Below the pieces are notes generated by a model that was not told where the DNA came from, ran no database searches, and saw only the letters and a list, made by a program, of their open reading frames with translations. Shown here piece by piece: positions 8,493-18,136 of a stretch of DNA of 64,000 nt (the stretch's first letter is position 1; the number at the start of each line of letters is the position of its first letter). The position numbers were made by a program, and so were the translations under genes. Origin of the DNA: Candidatus Rhodoblastus alkanivorans (GTDB lineage: Bacteria; Pseudomonadota; Alphaproteobacteria; Rhizobiales; Beijerinckiaceae); the NCBI RefSeq assembly GCF_022760755.1, contig NZ_JAIVFP010000001.1:699501-763500 (forward strand), given 5' to 3'.

Positions 8493-9584
8493 ATGGCTGT
8501 CGCCGAGACATTTTACGATGTGATCCGCCGGCAGGGGGTCACGCGCCGGAGTTTCACCAAGTTCTGCTCGCTCACCGCCGCCAGCATGGGGCTCGGCGCG
8601 ACAGGCGCGGCGAAGGTCGCCCAGGCGCTGGAGACCAGGCCGCGCGTTCCCGTCATCTGGATGCATGGGCTCGAATGCACCTGCTGCTCGGAGAGCTTCA
8701 TCCGCTCGGCGCATCCACTGGTCAAGGACGTCATCCTGTCGATGATCTCTCTCGACTATGACGACACGATCATGGCGGCGGCGGGCTTCCAGGCCGACGC
8801 GATCCTGAAAGAGACCCGGGAGAAGCACAAGGGCCAGTATATTCTCGCCGTCGAGGGCAATCCCCCGCTCAACGAAGGCGGCATGTTCTGCATCGACGGC
8901 GGCCGGCCCTTCGTGGAAAAGCTCAAGGAAATGGCCGAGGACGCGAGCGCCATCATCGCCTGGGGCGCCTGCGCCTCGTGGGGCTGCGTCCAGGCCGCCA
9001 AGCCCAATCCGACCCAGGCGACGCCGATCGACAAGGTCATCACCGGCAAGCCGATCATCAAAGTGCCGGGCTGTCCGCCGATCGCCGAGGTCATGACCGG
9101 GGTCATCACTTACATCACCACCTTCGGCCGCCTGCCCGAACTCGACCGTCAGGGCCGGCCTCAGATGTTCTATTCCCAGCGCATTCATGACAAATGCTAC
9201 CGCCGCCCGCATTTCGACGCCGGCCAGTTCGTCGAGCATTGGGACGACGAAAACGCCCGCCAGGGCCGCTGCCTCTACAAGATGGGCTGCAAGGGGCCGA
9301 CCACCTATAACGCCTGCTCGACCGTGCGCTGGAACAACGGCCTGTCCTTCCCCATTCAGTCCGGCCATGGCTGCATCGGCTGTTCGGAAGACGATTTCTG
9401 GGACAAGGGGCCGTTCTACAAGCGGCTGTCCAACATCAACCAGTTCGGGATCGAAGCCAACGCCGACAAGATTGGCTTCGCGGTCGCCGGAGCCGTGGGC
9501 GTGGGCGTCGCGGCCCATGCCGCCGTCACCGCCGTCGGCCGGGTGACAGCCAAGCACGACGACAAGGCGCCGCCCAAGGCCTGA
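8493..9584 (+). CDS. hupS: Uptake [NiFe]-hydrogenase small subunit precursor
   Basis: The 363-residue protein starts with a Tat signal containing the twin arginines VTRRSFTKF (Arg18, Arg19), so the folded heterodimer is exported across the inner membrane. The mature part has the FeS ligands of membrane-bound uptake hydrogenases, beginning ECTCCSESF. It ends in a hydrophobic anchor segment followed by a charged tail. It carries electrons from the NiFe site of HupL to cytochrome b (HupC). The ATG at 8493, behind GGGGGG, is chosen because it places the Tat motif at the normal distance. The frame is open further upstream, but the sigma-54 promoter lies inside that extension. Confidence 0.95.
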   Translation: MAVAETFYDVIRRQGVTRRSFTKFCSLTAASMGLGATGAAKVAQALETRPRVPVIWMHGLECTCCSESFIRSAHPLVKDVILSMISLDYDDTIMAAAGFQADAILKETREKHKGQYILAVEGNPPLNEGGMFCIDGGRPFVEKLKEMAEDASAIIAWGACASWGCVQAAKPNPTQATPIDKVITGKPIIKVPGCPPIAEVMTGVITYITTFGRLPELDRQGRPQMFYSQRIHDKCYRRPHFDAGQFVEHWDDENARQGRCLYKMGCKGPTTYNACSTVRWNNGLSFPIQSGHGCIGCSEDDFWDKGPFYKRLSNINQFGIEANADKIGFAVAGAVGVGVAAHAAVTAVGRVTAKHDDKAPPKA

Positions 9585-9602
9585 GCGCTTATCGTCAATG
9601 CG

Positions 9603-9641
9603 AAGGCCGGCGGAGATCGCCTCCCCGTCTCCGCCGGCCTT
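9603..9641 (+). other. Intergenic stem-loop between hupS and hupL
   Basis: A perfect 14-bp inverted repeat (9603-9616 with 9628-9641) with an 11-nt loop fills the hupS-hupL gap. No T-tract follows, so it is more likely an mRNA processing or stability element that sets the ratio of the two subunits than a terminator. Confidence 0.7.
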
Positions 9642-9667
9642 AACAACCAGATCCGAGGAAATCACCC

Positions 9668-11458
9668 ATGGGCGTCCAGACACCGAACGGTTTCACTCTC
9701 GACAATTCCGGCAAGCGCATCGTCGTCGATCCGGTCACCCGCATTGAAGGCCATATGCGCGTGGAGGTGAATGTCGATTCCGACAATGTCATCCGCAACG
9801 CCGTCTCGACCGGCACGATGTGGCGCGGCATCGAGGTCATCCTGCGCGGCCGCGATCCGCGCGACGCCTGGGCCTTCACCGAGCGGATCTGCGGCGTCTG
9901 CACCGGCACCCATGCGCTGACCTCGGTGCGCGCCGTCGAGGACGCGCTCCAGATCAAGATTCCGGAAAACGCCAATTCGATCCGCAATCTGATGCAGCTC
10001 ACCCTGCAGGTGCATGACCATATCGTGCATTTTTACCACCTGCATGCGCTCGACTGGGTCGATGTGGTGTCGGCGCTTTCGGCCGACCCCAAGGCGACCT
10101 CGGCTCTGGCGCAGTCGATCTCGCCCTGGCCTTTGTCCTCGCCGGGCTATTTCAAGGACCTGCAAGGCCGGCTGAAGCGTTTCGTCGAATCCGGCCAGCT
10201 CGGCCCGTTCAAGAACGGCTATTGGGGCAGCAAGGCCTATCTCCTGCCGCCCGAGGCCAATCTGATGGCGGTGGCGCATTATCTGGAGGCGCTCGATTTC
10301 CAGAAGGAGATCGTGAAGATCCACACCATTTTCGGCGGCAAGAACCCCCATCCGAACTGGCTGGTCGGCGGCGTGCCGTGCCCGATCAATGTCGATGGCG
10401 TCGGCGGCGTCGGCGCGATCAATATGGAGCGGTTGAATTACGTCACCGAGATCATCGACCGCTCGATCGAATTCACCAATCAGGTCTATATCCCCGACGT
10501 GCAGGCGATCGGCTCCTTCTACAAGGGCTGGCTCTATGGCGGCGGCCTGTCGAGCACGTCGGTGCTCGCCTACGGCGACGTGCCGGAAAACGCCAATGAC
10601 TATTCGGCCAAGAACCTCCTGCTGCCGCAGGGCGCGATCATCAACGGCAATCTCAACGAGATTCATCCCGTCAACCACCGCGACCCCGAGGAAATCCAGG
10701 AATTCGTGACCCATTCCTGGTACGAATATCCCGACGAGACCAAGGGTCTGCATCCCTGGGACGGCGTCACCGTGCCGAACTACCAGCTCGGCCCCAACAC
10801 CAAGGGAACCAAGACCAATATCGAGAGCCTCGACGAGGGCGGCAAATATTCCTGGATCAAGTCGCCGCGCTGGAAGGGCCATGCGATGGAGGTCGGCCCG
10901 CTCGCCCGCTGGATCGTCGGCTACGCCCAGGGCAAGGCCGAATTCAAGGAGCCGGTGGACAAGCTCCTGAAGGACCTCGGCCTGCCGACCACGGCCCTGT
11001 TCTCGACGCTCGGCCGCACCGCCGCGCGCGCGCTCGAATGCCAGTGGGCGGCCTATAAGATGCGGCATTTCCAGGACAAGCTGATCGCCAATATCAAGGC
11101 CGGCGACCAGTCCACCGCCAATGTGGACAAGTGGGAGCCCTCGACCTGGCCCTCCGAGGTCAAGGGCGTCGGTTTCACCGAGGCGCCGCGCGGCGCGCTC
11201 GCCCATTGGATCAAGATCAAGGACACCAAGATCGAGAATTACCAGGCGGTGGTGCCCACCACCTGGAACGGCAGCCCACGCGATCCGCAGGGCAATATCG
11301 GCGCCTTCGAGGCCTCGCTGATGAACACGCCGATGGCCGATCCGAACCAGCCGGTCGAAATCCTGCGCACGCTTCATTCCTTCGATCCCTGCCTCGCCTG
11401 CTCGACCCATGTGATGAGCGAGGACGGCCAGGAAATGGCGAAAGTGACGGTGCGCTGA
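9668..11458 (+). CDS. hupL: Uptake [NiFe]-hydrogenase large subunit precursor
   Basis: The 596-residue protein has the NiFe-binding pairs RICGVC (Cys75, Cys78) and DPCLACSTH (Cys575, Cys578). After His581 a 15-residue C-terminal extension remains, [15 protein letters not shown], which the HupD protease removes once nickel is inserted. This is the catalytic subunit that splits H2 on the periplasmic side. The length is normal for group 1 enzymes. The order hupS-hupL-hupC and the stem-loops on both sides are typical of uptake hydrogenase operons. Confidence 0.96.
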   Translation: MGVQTPNGFTLDNSGKRIVVDPVTRIEGHMRVEVNVDSDNVIRNAVSTGTMWRGIEVILRGRDPRDAWAFTERICGVCTGTHALTSVRAVEDALQIKIPENANSIRNLMQLTLQVHDHIVHFYHLHALDWVDVVSALSADPKATSALAQSISPWPLSSPGYFKDLQGRLKRFVESGQLGPFKNGYWGSKAYLLPPEANLMAVAHYLEALDFQKEIVKIHTIFGGKNPHPNWLVGGVPCPINVDGVGGVGAINMERLNYVTEIIDRSIEFTNQVYIPDVQAIGSFYKGWLYGGGLSSTSVLAYGDVPENANDYSAKNLLLPQGAIINGNLNEIHPVNHRDPEEIQEFVTHSWYEYPDETKGLHPWDGVTVPNYQLGPNTKGTKTNIESLDEGGKYSWIKSPRWKGHAMEVGPLARWIVGYAQGKAEFKEPVDKLLKDLGLPTTALFSTLGRTAARALECQWAAYKMRHFQDKLIANIKAGDQSTANVDKWEPSTWPSEVKGVGFTEAPRGALAHWIKIKDTKIENYQAVVPTTWNGSPRDPQGNIGAFEASLMNTPMADPNQPVEILRTLHSFDPCLACSTHVMSEDGQEMAKVTVR

Positions 11459-11468
11459 GACGCCCGAA

Positions 11469-11494
11469 GCTCCGGCCGGCGATTCGGCCGGAGC
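11469..11494 (+). other. Intergenic stem-loop between hupL and hupC
   Basis: GCTCCGGCCG pairs exactly with CGGCCGGAGC around a 6-nt loop, 10 bp after the hupL stop. No T-run follows. It probably protects the hupSL message or lowers expression of the downstream accessory genes. Confidence 0.6.
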
Positions 11495-11524
11495 GTCTCG
11501 AACCACAAGAATTGGGAGGCCGCG

Positions 11525-12250
11525 ATGAATGTGATGACGCAGGTCGGCGATCTTTCGGACTCGCATGGCGAAAAAACGGTCGCGCGGCGCACCGTCTATG
11601 TCTATCAGGCGCCTGTGCGCATCTGGCACTGGGTCAACGCGCTTTGCATGGTGACGCTTTTCATCACCGGCTATCTGATCGCCTCGCCGCCGGACAGCGT
11701 GACCGGCGAGGCCTATGACCATTTCCAGATGGGCTATATCCGCTTCGCCCATTTCGCCGCCGGCCAGACCATGGCGGCGTTGTTCCTGCTCCGCATCTAT
11801 TGGGCCTTCGCCGGCAACGCCCATGCCAAGCAGATTTTCTATGTTCCGTTCTGGCGCCGCGATTTCTGGAAGGGCGTGCTGCACGAAATCCGCTGGTACG
11901 CCTTTCTCGAAAAATATCCCAGGCAATATGTCGGGCATAATCCGCTCGCCCATTTGATGATGTTCGGCGTCTTCACGCTCGGAACCCTGTTCATGATCGT
12001 GACCGGCTTCGCGCTTTATTCGGAAGGCGCGGGCCGCGAGAGCTGGCAATATAAGGTGTTCGGCTGGGTGTTCTCGATCTTTCCCAACAGCCAGGACGTT
12101 CATACGCTCCATCATCTCGGCATGTGGGTTCTGGTGTCCTTCACCATGCTCCACATCTATGCCGCGGTGCGCGAGGACATCATGTCGCGCCAGTCGATGA
12201 TCTCCTCGATGATTTCCGGCGAACGCCAGTTCCGCGACGAGGACGTCTGA
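11525..12250 (+). CDS. hupC: Ni/Fe-hydrogenase b-type cytochrome subunit
   Basis: The 241-residue protein has four predicted membrane helices with histidines placed for two haem b groups, for example RIWHWVNAL near residue 37, HFAAGQ, and HHLGMW in the last helix. It anchors HupSL and hands electrons from H2 to the quinone pool. Length and order fit HupC/HoxZ. The hupD gene starts two bases after its stop. Confidence 0.93.
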   Translation: MNVMTQVGDLSDSHGEKTVARRTVYVYQAPVRIWHWVNALCMVTLFITGYLIASPPDSVTGEAYDHFQMGYIRFAHFAAGQTMAALFLLRIYWAFAGNAHAKQIFYVPFWRRDFWKGVLHEIRWYAFLEKYPRQYVGHNPLAHLMMFGVFTLGTLFMIVTGFALYSEGAGRESWQYKVFGWVFSIFPNSQDVHTLHHLGMWVLVSFTMLHIYAAVREDIMSRQSMISSMISGERQFRDEDV

Positions 12251-12251
12251 C

Positions 12252-12842
12252 ATGGAAGCGCGTCCGCAACCGACCATCCTGGTGCTTGGCATCGGTAATA
12301 TTCTCTGGGCCGACGAAGGCTTCGGCGTCCGCGCGCTGGAAACCTTCAACGCGCTCTATGCCACGCCGAAAAATGTCAGCCTGCTCGACGGCGGCACGCA
12401 AGGGCTCTATCTCGTGCAATTCGTCGAGGCGGCCGATTATCTCCTGGTGTTCGACGCCATCGATTACGGCCTCGAGCCCGGATCGTTGAAGATCGTGCAA
12501 GGCGACGAAGTGCCGAAATTCACCGGCGCGAAAAAGATGAGCCTGCACCAGACCGGCTTTCAGGAAGTGCTTTCCGCCGCCGATCTGCTCGGCTCCTATC
12601 CGGAAAAACTCGCGCTGATCGGCTGCCAGCCGCTCGATCTCGAGGACTGGGGCGGCCCGCTCACCGCGCCGGTGCGCGACCGCCTGCTCCAGGCGGCCGA
12701 ACTCGCGGCGGTCATTCTCGACCAATGGGGCGCGCCCTGCCGGCGCCGGGCGCCGGGCGAGGCGGTCACGCCGCTGCTTGGCAATGACATCGACCTGCAC
12801 AATTACGAAACGCGGATGGCCACGATCCGCACGGGAGGATGA
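12252..12842 (+). CDS. hupD: Hydrogenase large-subunit maturation endopeptidase
   Basis: The 196-residue protein belongs to the HyaD/HybD/HupD peptidase family. The opening motif GIGNILWADEGFGVRALE contains the first acidic nickel ligand; DAIDYG and LHQTGF supply the other expected ligands. It should cleave the C-terminal peptide of HupL after His581. It lies two bases after hupC. Confidence 0.92.
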   Translation: MEARPQPTILVLGIGNILWADEGFGVRALETFNALYATPKNVSLLDGGTQGLYLVQFVEAADYLLVFDAIDYGLEPGSLKIVQGDEVPKFTGAKKMSLHQTGFQEVLSAADLLGSYPEKLALIGCQPLDLEDWGGPLTAPVRDRLLQAAELAAVILDQWGAPCRRRAPGEAVTPLLGNDIDLHNYETRMATIRTGG

Positions 12843-12843
12843 C

Positions 12844-13419
12844 ATGAAGAGATTTTGGCAAACCGCCGCCGCCGCCGCCGCGCTCGTCGCCATTCCCGTC
12901 GCCGCCTCGGCGCATCCCGGACTGCACGCGACCGGCTTCGAGGACGGCTTCATCCATCCCTTTACCGGCGCTGACCATTTGATGGCCATGACCGCGGTCG
13001 GCTATTGGGCCGGCCAGTTCGGCGGCCGCATGCGTTTCGTCATTCCAGCGGTCTTCGTCGGCGTCATGGCGCTCGGCGCGGCGCTGGGCTTTCATTCCGA
13101 GGCGCCCGGCTTCATCGAATATGGGATCGCCGCCTCCGTTGCGATCATGGGCGCGCTCATCGCCTTCGACGTGAAGATGCCGGCGCCCGCCGCGGCGGGC
13201 CTTGTCGGCCTGTTCGCCTTCTTCCATGGTTTCGCCCATGGCGCCGAGGCGCCGGCCGCCGCCACGCAGGTTCTGTTCTTCTCCGGCTTCGTGGCGGCGA
13301 GCCTGATCCTTCAGGGCGCCGGCCTCGCGCTTGCCTCCCTGCGCCCGGGCCGGACGCTGTCGCGCGTCGCCGGCGCGCTGGTTGCGGTCGGCGGCGTCTG
13401 GATGCTGAGCGGCGCCTGA
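12844..13419 (+). CDS. hupE: HupE/UreJ family membrane protein
   Basis: The 191-residue protein has a signal peptide ending near VAASAHPG, the metal-binding motif HPFTGADHLMAM near the start of the mature part, and about six hydrophobic segments. HupE/UreJ proteins are regarded as Ni2+ permeases that supply hydrogenase or urease assembly. The ATG at 12844 gives a proper signal peptide and follows a GGAGG; the frame is open upstream only by overlap with hupD. Confidence 0.88.
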   Translation: MKRFWQTAAAAAALVAIPVAASAHPGLHATGFEDGFIHPFTGADHLMAMTAVGYWAGQFGGRMRFVIPAVFVGVMALGAALGFHSEAPGFIEYGIAASVAIMGALIAFDVKMPAPAAAGLVGLFAFFHGFAHGAEAPAAATQVLFFSGFVAASLILQGAGLALASLRPGRTLSRVAGALVAVGGVWMLSGA

Positions 13420-13427
13420 GGTTCGCC

Positions 13428-13718
13428 ATGTGCCTTGGGATCCCGATGACCATTGTCGAAGGCGACGAGATTTCGGCGCTTTGCGAACGTGGCGGCGAGC
13501 TGCGGCGGGTGTCGCTGCTCCTGATCGGGCCTCAGGCCGTCGGAACAAAGGTTCTGGTCCATATCGATTCCGCGATCCGGACTCTGGACGCGGGAGAGGC
13601 GGCCCAGATCGGCCGGGCCCTCGACGGCCTCGCCGCCGCCTTGCGCGGCGAGGATTTCGAAGAGGCCTTCGCCGATCTGATCGAACGCGGGCCGCAATTG
13701 CCCGAACATCTGCGCTGA
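13428..13718 (+). CDS. hupF: Hydrogenase chaperone HupF (HypC family)
   Basis: The 96-residue protein begins MCLGIP, the HypC-family signature whose Cys2 carries the Fe(CN)2CO unit or binds the large subunit. It is the second HypC-like protein of the locus; the general one is at 20390. HupF paralogues are known to be dedicated to HupL, notably protecting it under oxygen. It follows hupE by 8 bp. Confidence 0.87.
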   Translation: MCLGIPMTIVEGDEISALCERGGELRRVSLLLIGPQAVGTKVLVHIDSAIRTLDAGEAAQIGRALDGLAAALRGEDFEEAFADLIERGPQLPEHLR

Positions 13719-13812
13719 AGGCTGGAAGGTCCCTAAACGCCGGTGTAAAGTCTCTTGTCACAGGACGTCCGCGCAAACCCGCGAGGAACGGGCGCGCGGC
13801 GGAGAGGAAGCC

Positions 13813-14259
13813 ATGGATCATCCCGTTCTGAACGCGCTTGTCGCGCGCGCCGGCCTGCTTTTGGTCGATGAATCCAATATCGACGCCTTTCTCGCCCCGG
13901 CGGCGGGCGAATGTTCGAACGCGCTGCTGTTCTTCTCCGGCGCCGCCGCGCCGCGGCCGGAAAGCTCCGACGTCGCGACCATCCTGCCCGAAATCCTGCG
14001 CGCATTCGAAGGACGGCTGCGCGGCGCCATTGTCGCGCCCGAAGCCGAGGCCAGCCTGAAAACCCGTTTCCAGGTTTTCGTCGCGCCCTCGCTCTGCGTC
14101 ACGCGGGGCGCGGCGCCGGTCGCAGTTTTGCCGAAAATTCTCGATTGGGCGGACTATCTCGAACGGATCGAGGCGGCGCTCGACCCGCAGGCGCCGGTCT
14201 TGACCGCCGCAGCGGGTCCGAAAACGGTGTTCACATTCTCGCAGGGGGCGGATCGATGA
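13813..14259 (+). CDS. hupG: Hydrogenase expression protein HupG (HyaE/thioredoxin-like)
   Basis: The 148-residue protein matches the HupG/HyaE family, a thioredoxin-like fold without the redox CXXC that acts as a chaperone for the Tat-exported small subunit. There are only two cysteines in the visible sequence and no CXXC. Its stop overlaps the hupH start (ATGA). The assignment rests on moderate sequence resemblance plus its exact position between hupF and hupH. Confidence 0.8.
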   Translation: MDHPVLNALVARAGLLLVDESNIDAFLAPAAGECSNALLFFSGAAAPRPESSDVATILPEILRAFEGRLRGAIVAPEAEASLKTRFQVFVAPSLCVTRGAAPVAVLPKILDWADYLERIEAALDPQAPVLTAAAGPKTVFTFSQGADR

Positions 14260-15113
14260 AAGCGGGATTTTGGGTCGCGCCCGAGGGCGGCGAACAAGCG
14301 ATGAGCGTCATGCCGATCGGCGGCGAGCCTTTGGACGAGACGCCCGCCGGGCGAAAAATCTCGCTGCTCGCGACCGGGAAGGCCGAGGATCTGATCGCCG
14401 CCTGTCCGCGCGTGCGCCAGTTGCTGCCCGACATTGTCGCGGCGCTGGAGACGCAGGCGGAAAACGCGCCCGGCCGGCTGTTCGACCTCACCGAATTTTC
14501 GTCGGACGAAATCCTGCTCGTCGAACAGGTGACAGGCGAGGGCGAGGTCGCGGGCGTGGTGTCGCTGCCGGACGGGATCGGCGCGCAAATCCATGAATCG
14601 GTCATGGCCGGCCTGTGGCGGGTGCGCTTCACCGACGCCGGCGGCAAGCTGGTCGCCGATTATCTCGAAGTGTCGAGCCTGCCGGAAATCGCGCGCCGCG
14701 CCGCCTTGAACAATTGCCAGCCCCTGACGTCCGGCGAGCCGCCCGCCGGCGCGATGAACGTCATGCCGCTCCTGACCGAGATCGCCAGCCGCTCTGCGGC
14801 GCATAAGCCGGGCGACGCCGCCCACACCATCACCTTCTCGCTGCTGCCGATGTCGCCGGACGACATGAGCCATTTGCAGCGGCGCCTCGGCCCCGGCGCG
14901 GTGCGGCTGGTCTCCAAGGGCTATGGCTCTTGCCGCATCCTTTCGACCGCGACCAGAAATGTCTGGTCGGTCCAGTTCTTCAACGCCATGGACGAGATCA
15001 TTCTCGACACGCTCGAAATCGGCGATGCGCCGGCGGCGGCCTGTGCGGCGCAGGAGGATTTTCGCGAAAGCGCCCGGCGGCTGCGCGAGATCGAGGAGGC
15101 CTATTTCGCATGA
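14256..15113 (+). CDS. hupH: Hydrogenase expression protein HupH (HyaF family)
   Basis: The 285-residue protein belongs to the HupH/HyaF family of small-subunit assembly factors. The ATG at 14256 overlaps the hupG stop, and the end overlaps the hupI start. The C-terminal half contains LLPMSPDDMSHL, GPGAVRLVSKGYG and NVWSVQFFNAMDEIILDTLEIG, the latter spread over two blocks typical of the family. It works in the cytoplasm before Tat export. Confidence 0.85.
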   Translation: MKAGFWVAPEGGEQAMSVMPIGGEPLDETPAGRKISLLATGKAEDLIAACPRVRQLLPDIVAALETQAENAPGRLFDLTEFSSDEILLVEQVTGEGEVAGVVSLPDGIGAQIHESVMAGLWRVRFTDAGGKLVADYLEVSSLPEIARRAALNNCQPLTSGEPPAGAMNVMPLLTEIASRSAAHKPGDAAHTITFSLLPMSPDDMSHLQRRLGPGAVRLVSKGYGSCRILSTATRNVWSVQFFNAMDEIILDTLEIGDAPAAACAAQEDFRESARRLREIEEAYFA

Positions 15114-15325
15114 GCGGATTCGAGAATTTCGGCAAAAAGCTGAATGTCGAAGATGATGCGAAAATGGAATGCGGCGTCTGCTGGCATGTCTATGATCCGG
15201 CCGAGGGCGACCCGGTGTGGCAAATTCCCCCGGGGACGCCGTTCTCAGCGCTGCCGGAGGACTGGCGCTGTCCGCATTGCGACGCGGCGCAGGAACGTTT
15301 CATGAGGCTCGGCGATAATGGATGA
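15110..15325 (+). CDS. hupI: Hydrogenase-associated rubredoxin
   Basis: The 71-residue protein is a rubredoxin: two CXXC knuckles, CGVCWHVYDP and CPHCDA, hold a single iron. HupI rubredoxins take part in maturation of the small subunit, particularly under oxygen. Its start overlaps hupH by 4 bp and its end overlaps hupJ by 8 bp. Confidence 0.93.
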   Translation: MSGFENFGKKLNVEDDAKMECGVCWHVYDPAEGDPVWQIPPGTPFSALPEDWRCPHCDAAQERFMRLGDNG

Positions 15326-15815
15326 AACCGCGCGAACCGCGCTATGCGCCCGCCTCGCCGAAGGGCTCGAGGCGCATTTCCGCATGGTCCATGCGCAATC
15401 CATGAAAGACCTGCCGATCTGCAACGACAGGCTCGCGGTCGCCGGCGCGGGCTTTCGCCCCTGCGGCGATTGGGCCATCGGAATTGTGGTCACGCCCTGG
15501 TTCATGAACATCTTCGCCGCGCCCTTCGCGGCGCCCGTCGCCGCGCCCCCCGGCGAGACGCAAAGGCTGGCTCTGCCGGTCGGTGAGGTGGATTTTCTCG
15601 TCGCCGAAGTCGAAGGCTTCGGCCGCTTGCTGAGTTGCTCGCTGTTCTCGCCGATGGACCCTTTCGTCGATCAGGAGGCCGCGCTCGCCACGGCGCGCGC
15701 CGCGCTGGACGCGCTTCTGACTCCGCCCGCGCCGCCGCCCGAACAGCTGGCCGCGCGGTTCGATCGCCGCGCCTTGTTTCGCGGCGCCTTCACCGAGCGC
15801 GAGGCGGCGACATGA
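15318..15815 (+). CDS. hupJ: [NiFe]-hydrogenase assembly chaperone HupJ (HybE family)
   Basis: The 165-residue protein has the HybE/HupJ core: an N-terminal helix region, then CGDWAIGIVVTPWFMN and the block FGRLLSCSLFSPMDPF. The family binds the small-subunit precursor to prevent premature export. It overlaps both hupI and hupK. The proline-rich stretch near residue 140 is a linker to a short conserved tail, RALFRGAF. Confidence 0.85.
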   Translation: MDETARTALCARLAEGLEAHFRMVHAQSMKDLPICNDRLAVAGAGFRPCGDWAIGIVVTPWFMNIFAAPFAAPVAAPPGETQRLALPVGEVDFLVAEVEGFGRLLSCSLFSPMDPFVDQEAALATARAALDALLTPPAPPPEQLAARFDRRALFRGAFTEREAAT

Positions 15816-16858
15816 GCGCGGCCGCCGCATGCCTGATCCTGCGCGCCAAGCTGCGCGACGGCATGGTCGAAAATGTCGAGATCGTCTCGCCGCGCGCCGA
15901 TCCCTCTCCCATTTTCATCGGCCTCGCGCCGAAGGAGGCGGCCGTTCTCGCCGGCCGCCTGTTCTCGCTCTGCCCGGCGTCGCAATCGATCGCCGCGCAA
16001 GCCGCGAGCGAGGCGGCGCTCGGCGTGGCGATAGACGCCGCGTCGCGGCGGACGCGGGCGCTGAACCTGCTCTGTGAAAGGCTCGGCGAGATGCTGCGCG
16101 CCAGCCTGCTCGACTGGCCGCGCGACGGTGCGCCCGCGCCGGAGGACGTCCTGAGGCTGCGCGACGCATTGAGGCTTTTGCGCGCCCTGCCGCAGGCGCC
16201 GGATGCGGCCCGGATGCGGGAGCTGCGCGCCGCGACCGGCGCTTTGGGCCTGAACGCCGAACGCGGGGAGAACTTCTTCGCGCGCCAGCTCGCCGAGGCG
16301 CGCGCCGACGACGCGCTTTGGACCTTGCCGTCGCGCGAGGCGGATTTCTTGAGCGCGGCGGATGATGGGCAAGTGCGCGCCGCCATGAGCCGCGACGCGG
16401 CTTTTTCGCGCGCGCCGGAACTGCCGGGGCGACGCCCGGAGACAGGCGCGGGAGCGCGCCAGGGTCGCGGCGGCGGCGTCGCGGCGCGGCTCGCCGCGCG
16501 CATCGACGACATGGCGGCGACCGTCGAGGCGATCGAAAAGGCGCTGCAAGGGGGCGACGCGCCGGACGGGCTGCTCTGCGCCCAGGGCGAAGGCGGCCAA
16601 GGCTTTGCTGCGGTCGATTCGGCGCGCGGACGGCTTTATCATTTTTTGCGGCTGGACGGCGCGGGGCGGATCGCGGATTATCGCATCGTTGCGCCGACGG
16701 AATGGAACTTTCATCCCGAAGGGCCTTGCGTTCACGCCCTGCGCGGCGCGAGAATCGGCGCCGGAGCCGAGGCCAGGAGGCGGGTTGAGCGGCTGGCCTT
16801 TGTGTTCGATCCTTGCATCCGCGCCATCGCCGAACTTCCGGACAAAAGCGATGCATGA
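15812..16858 (+). CDS. hupK: Hydrogenase expression protein HupK
   Basis: The 348-residue protein is a degenerate relative of the large subunit. It ends with TEWNFHPEGP and FDPCIRAIAEL, which echo the HupL C-terminal TTWN and FDPC blocks but with only one cysteine, so it cannot bind NiFe normally. HupK is thought to act as a scaffold during metal-centre assembly. ATGA overlap with hupJ; an 8-bp overlap with hypA. Confidence 0.83.
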   Translation: MSAAAACLILRAKLRDGMVENVEIVSPRADPSPIFIGLAPKEAAVLAGRLFSLCPASQSIAAQAASEAALGVAIDAASRRTRALNLLCERLGEMLRASLLDWPRDGAPAPEDVLRLRDALRLLRALPQAPDAARMRELRAATGALGLNAERGENFFARQLAEARADDALWTLPSREADFLSAADDGQVRAAMSRDAAFSRAPELPGRRPETGAGARQGRGGGVAARLAARIDDMAATVEAIEKALQGGDAPDGLLCAQGEGGQGFAAVDSARGRLYHFLRLDGAGRIADYRIVAPTEWNFHPEGPCVHALRGARIGAGAEARRRVERLAFVFDPCIRAIAELPDKSDA

Positions 16859-17191
16859 AATGTCCTTGACCGAAAGCGTGGTCGAAATCCTATGCGAGGA
16901 GGCTCATCGCCAGGGTTTTTCGCGGGTCAGAACAGTCTGGCTGGAGATCGGCGAGCTTTCGGGCGTCGAGCCGGACGCCATGGAATTCTGCTTCGATGTC
17001 GTCACCCGCGGCACTCTGGCGGAAGGCGCGCGGCTGGAGATCGTCCGCACGGCGGGGCAGGGCTGGTGCCTCGCCTGCGAAAAGGATGTGGCGCTCGCCG
17101 AGCGCTTCGGCGCCTGCCCGGAATGCGGCGGCCACAAGGTCCAGATGACGGCGGGCGACGAAATGCGGGTGAAGGAACTGGAGGTCGAATA

Positions 17192-17192
<1 letters not shown>
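16851..17192 (+). CDS. hypA: Hydrogenase nickel incorporation protein HypA
   Basis: The 113-residue protein starts [13 protein letters not shown], where His2 is the nickel ligand. The C-terminal half holds the zinc site CLAC...CPECGG. It delivers nickel to the large subunit together with HypB. The start overlaps hupK and the stop overlaps hypB (TAATG). Confidence 0.95.
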
Positions 17193-18135
<943 letters not shown>

Positions 18136-18136
<1 letters not shown>

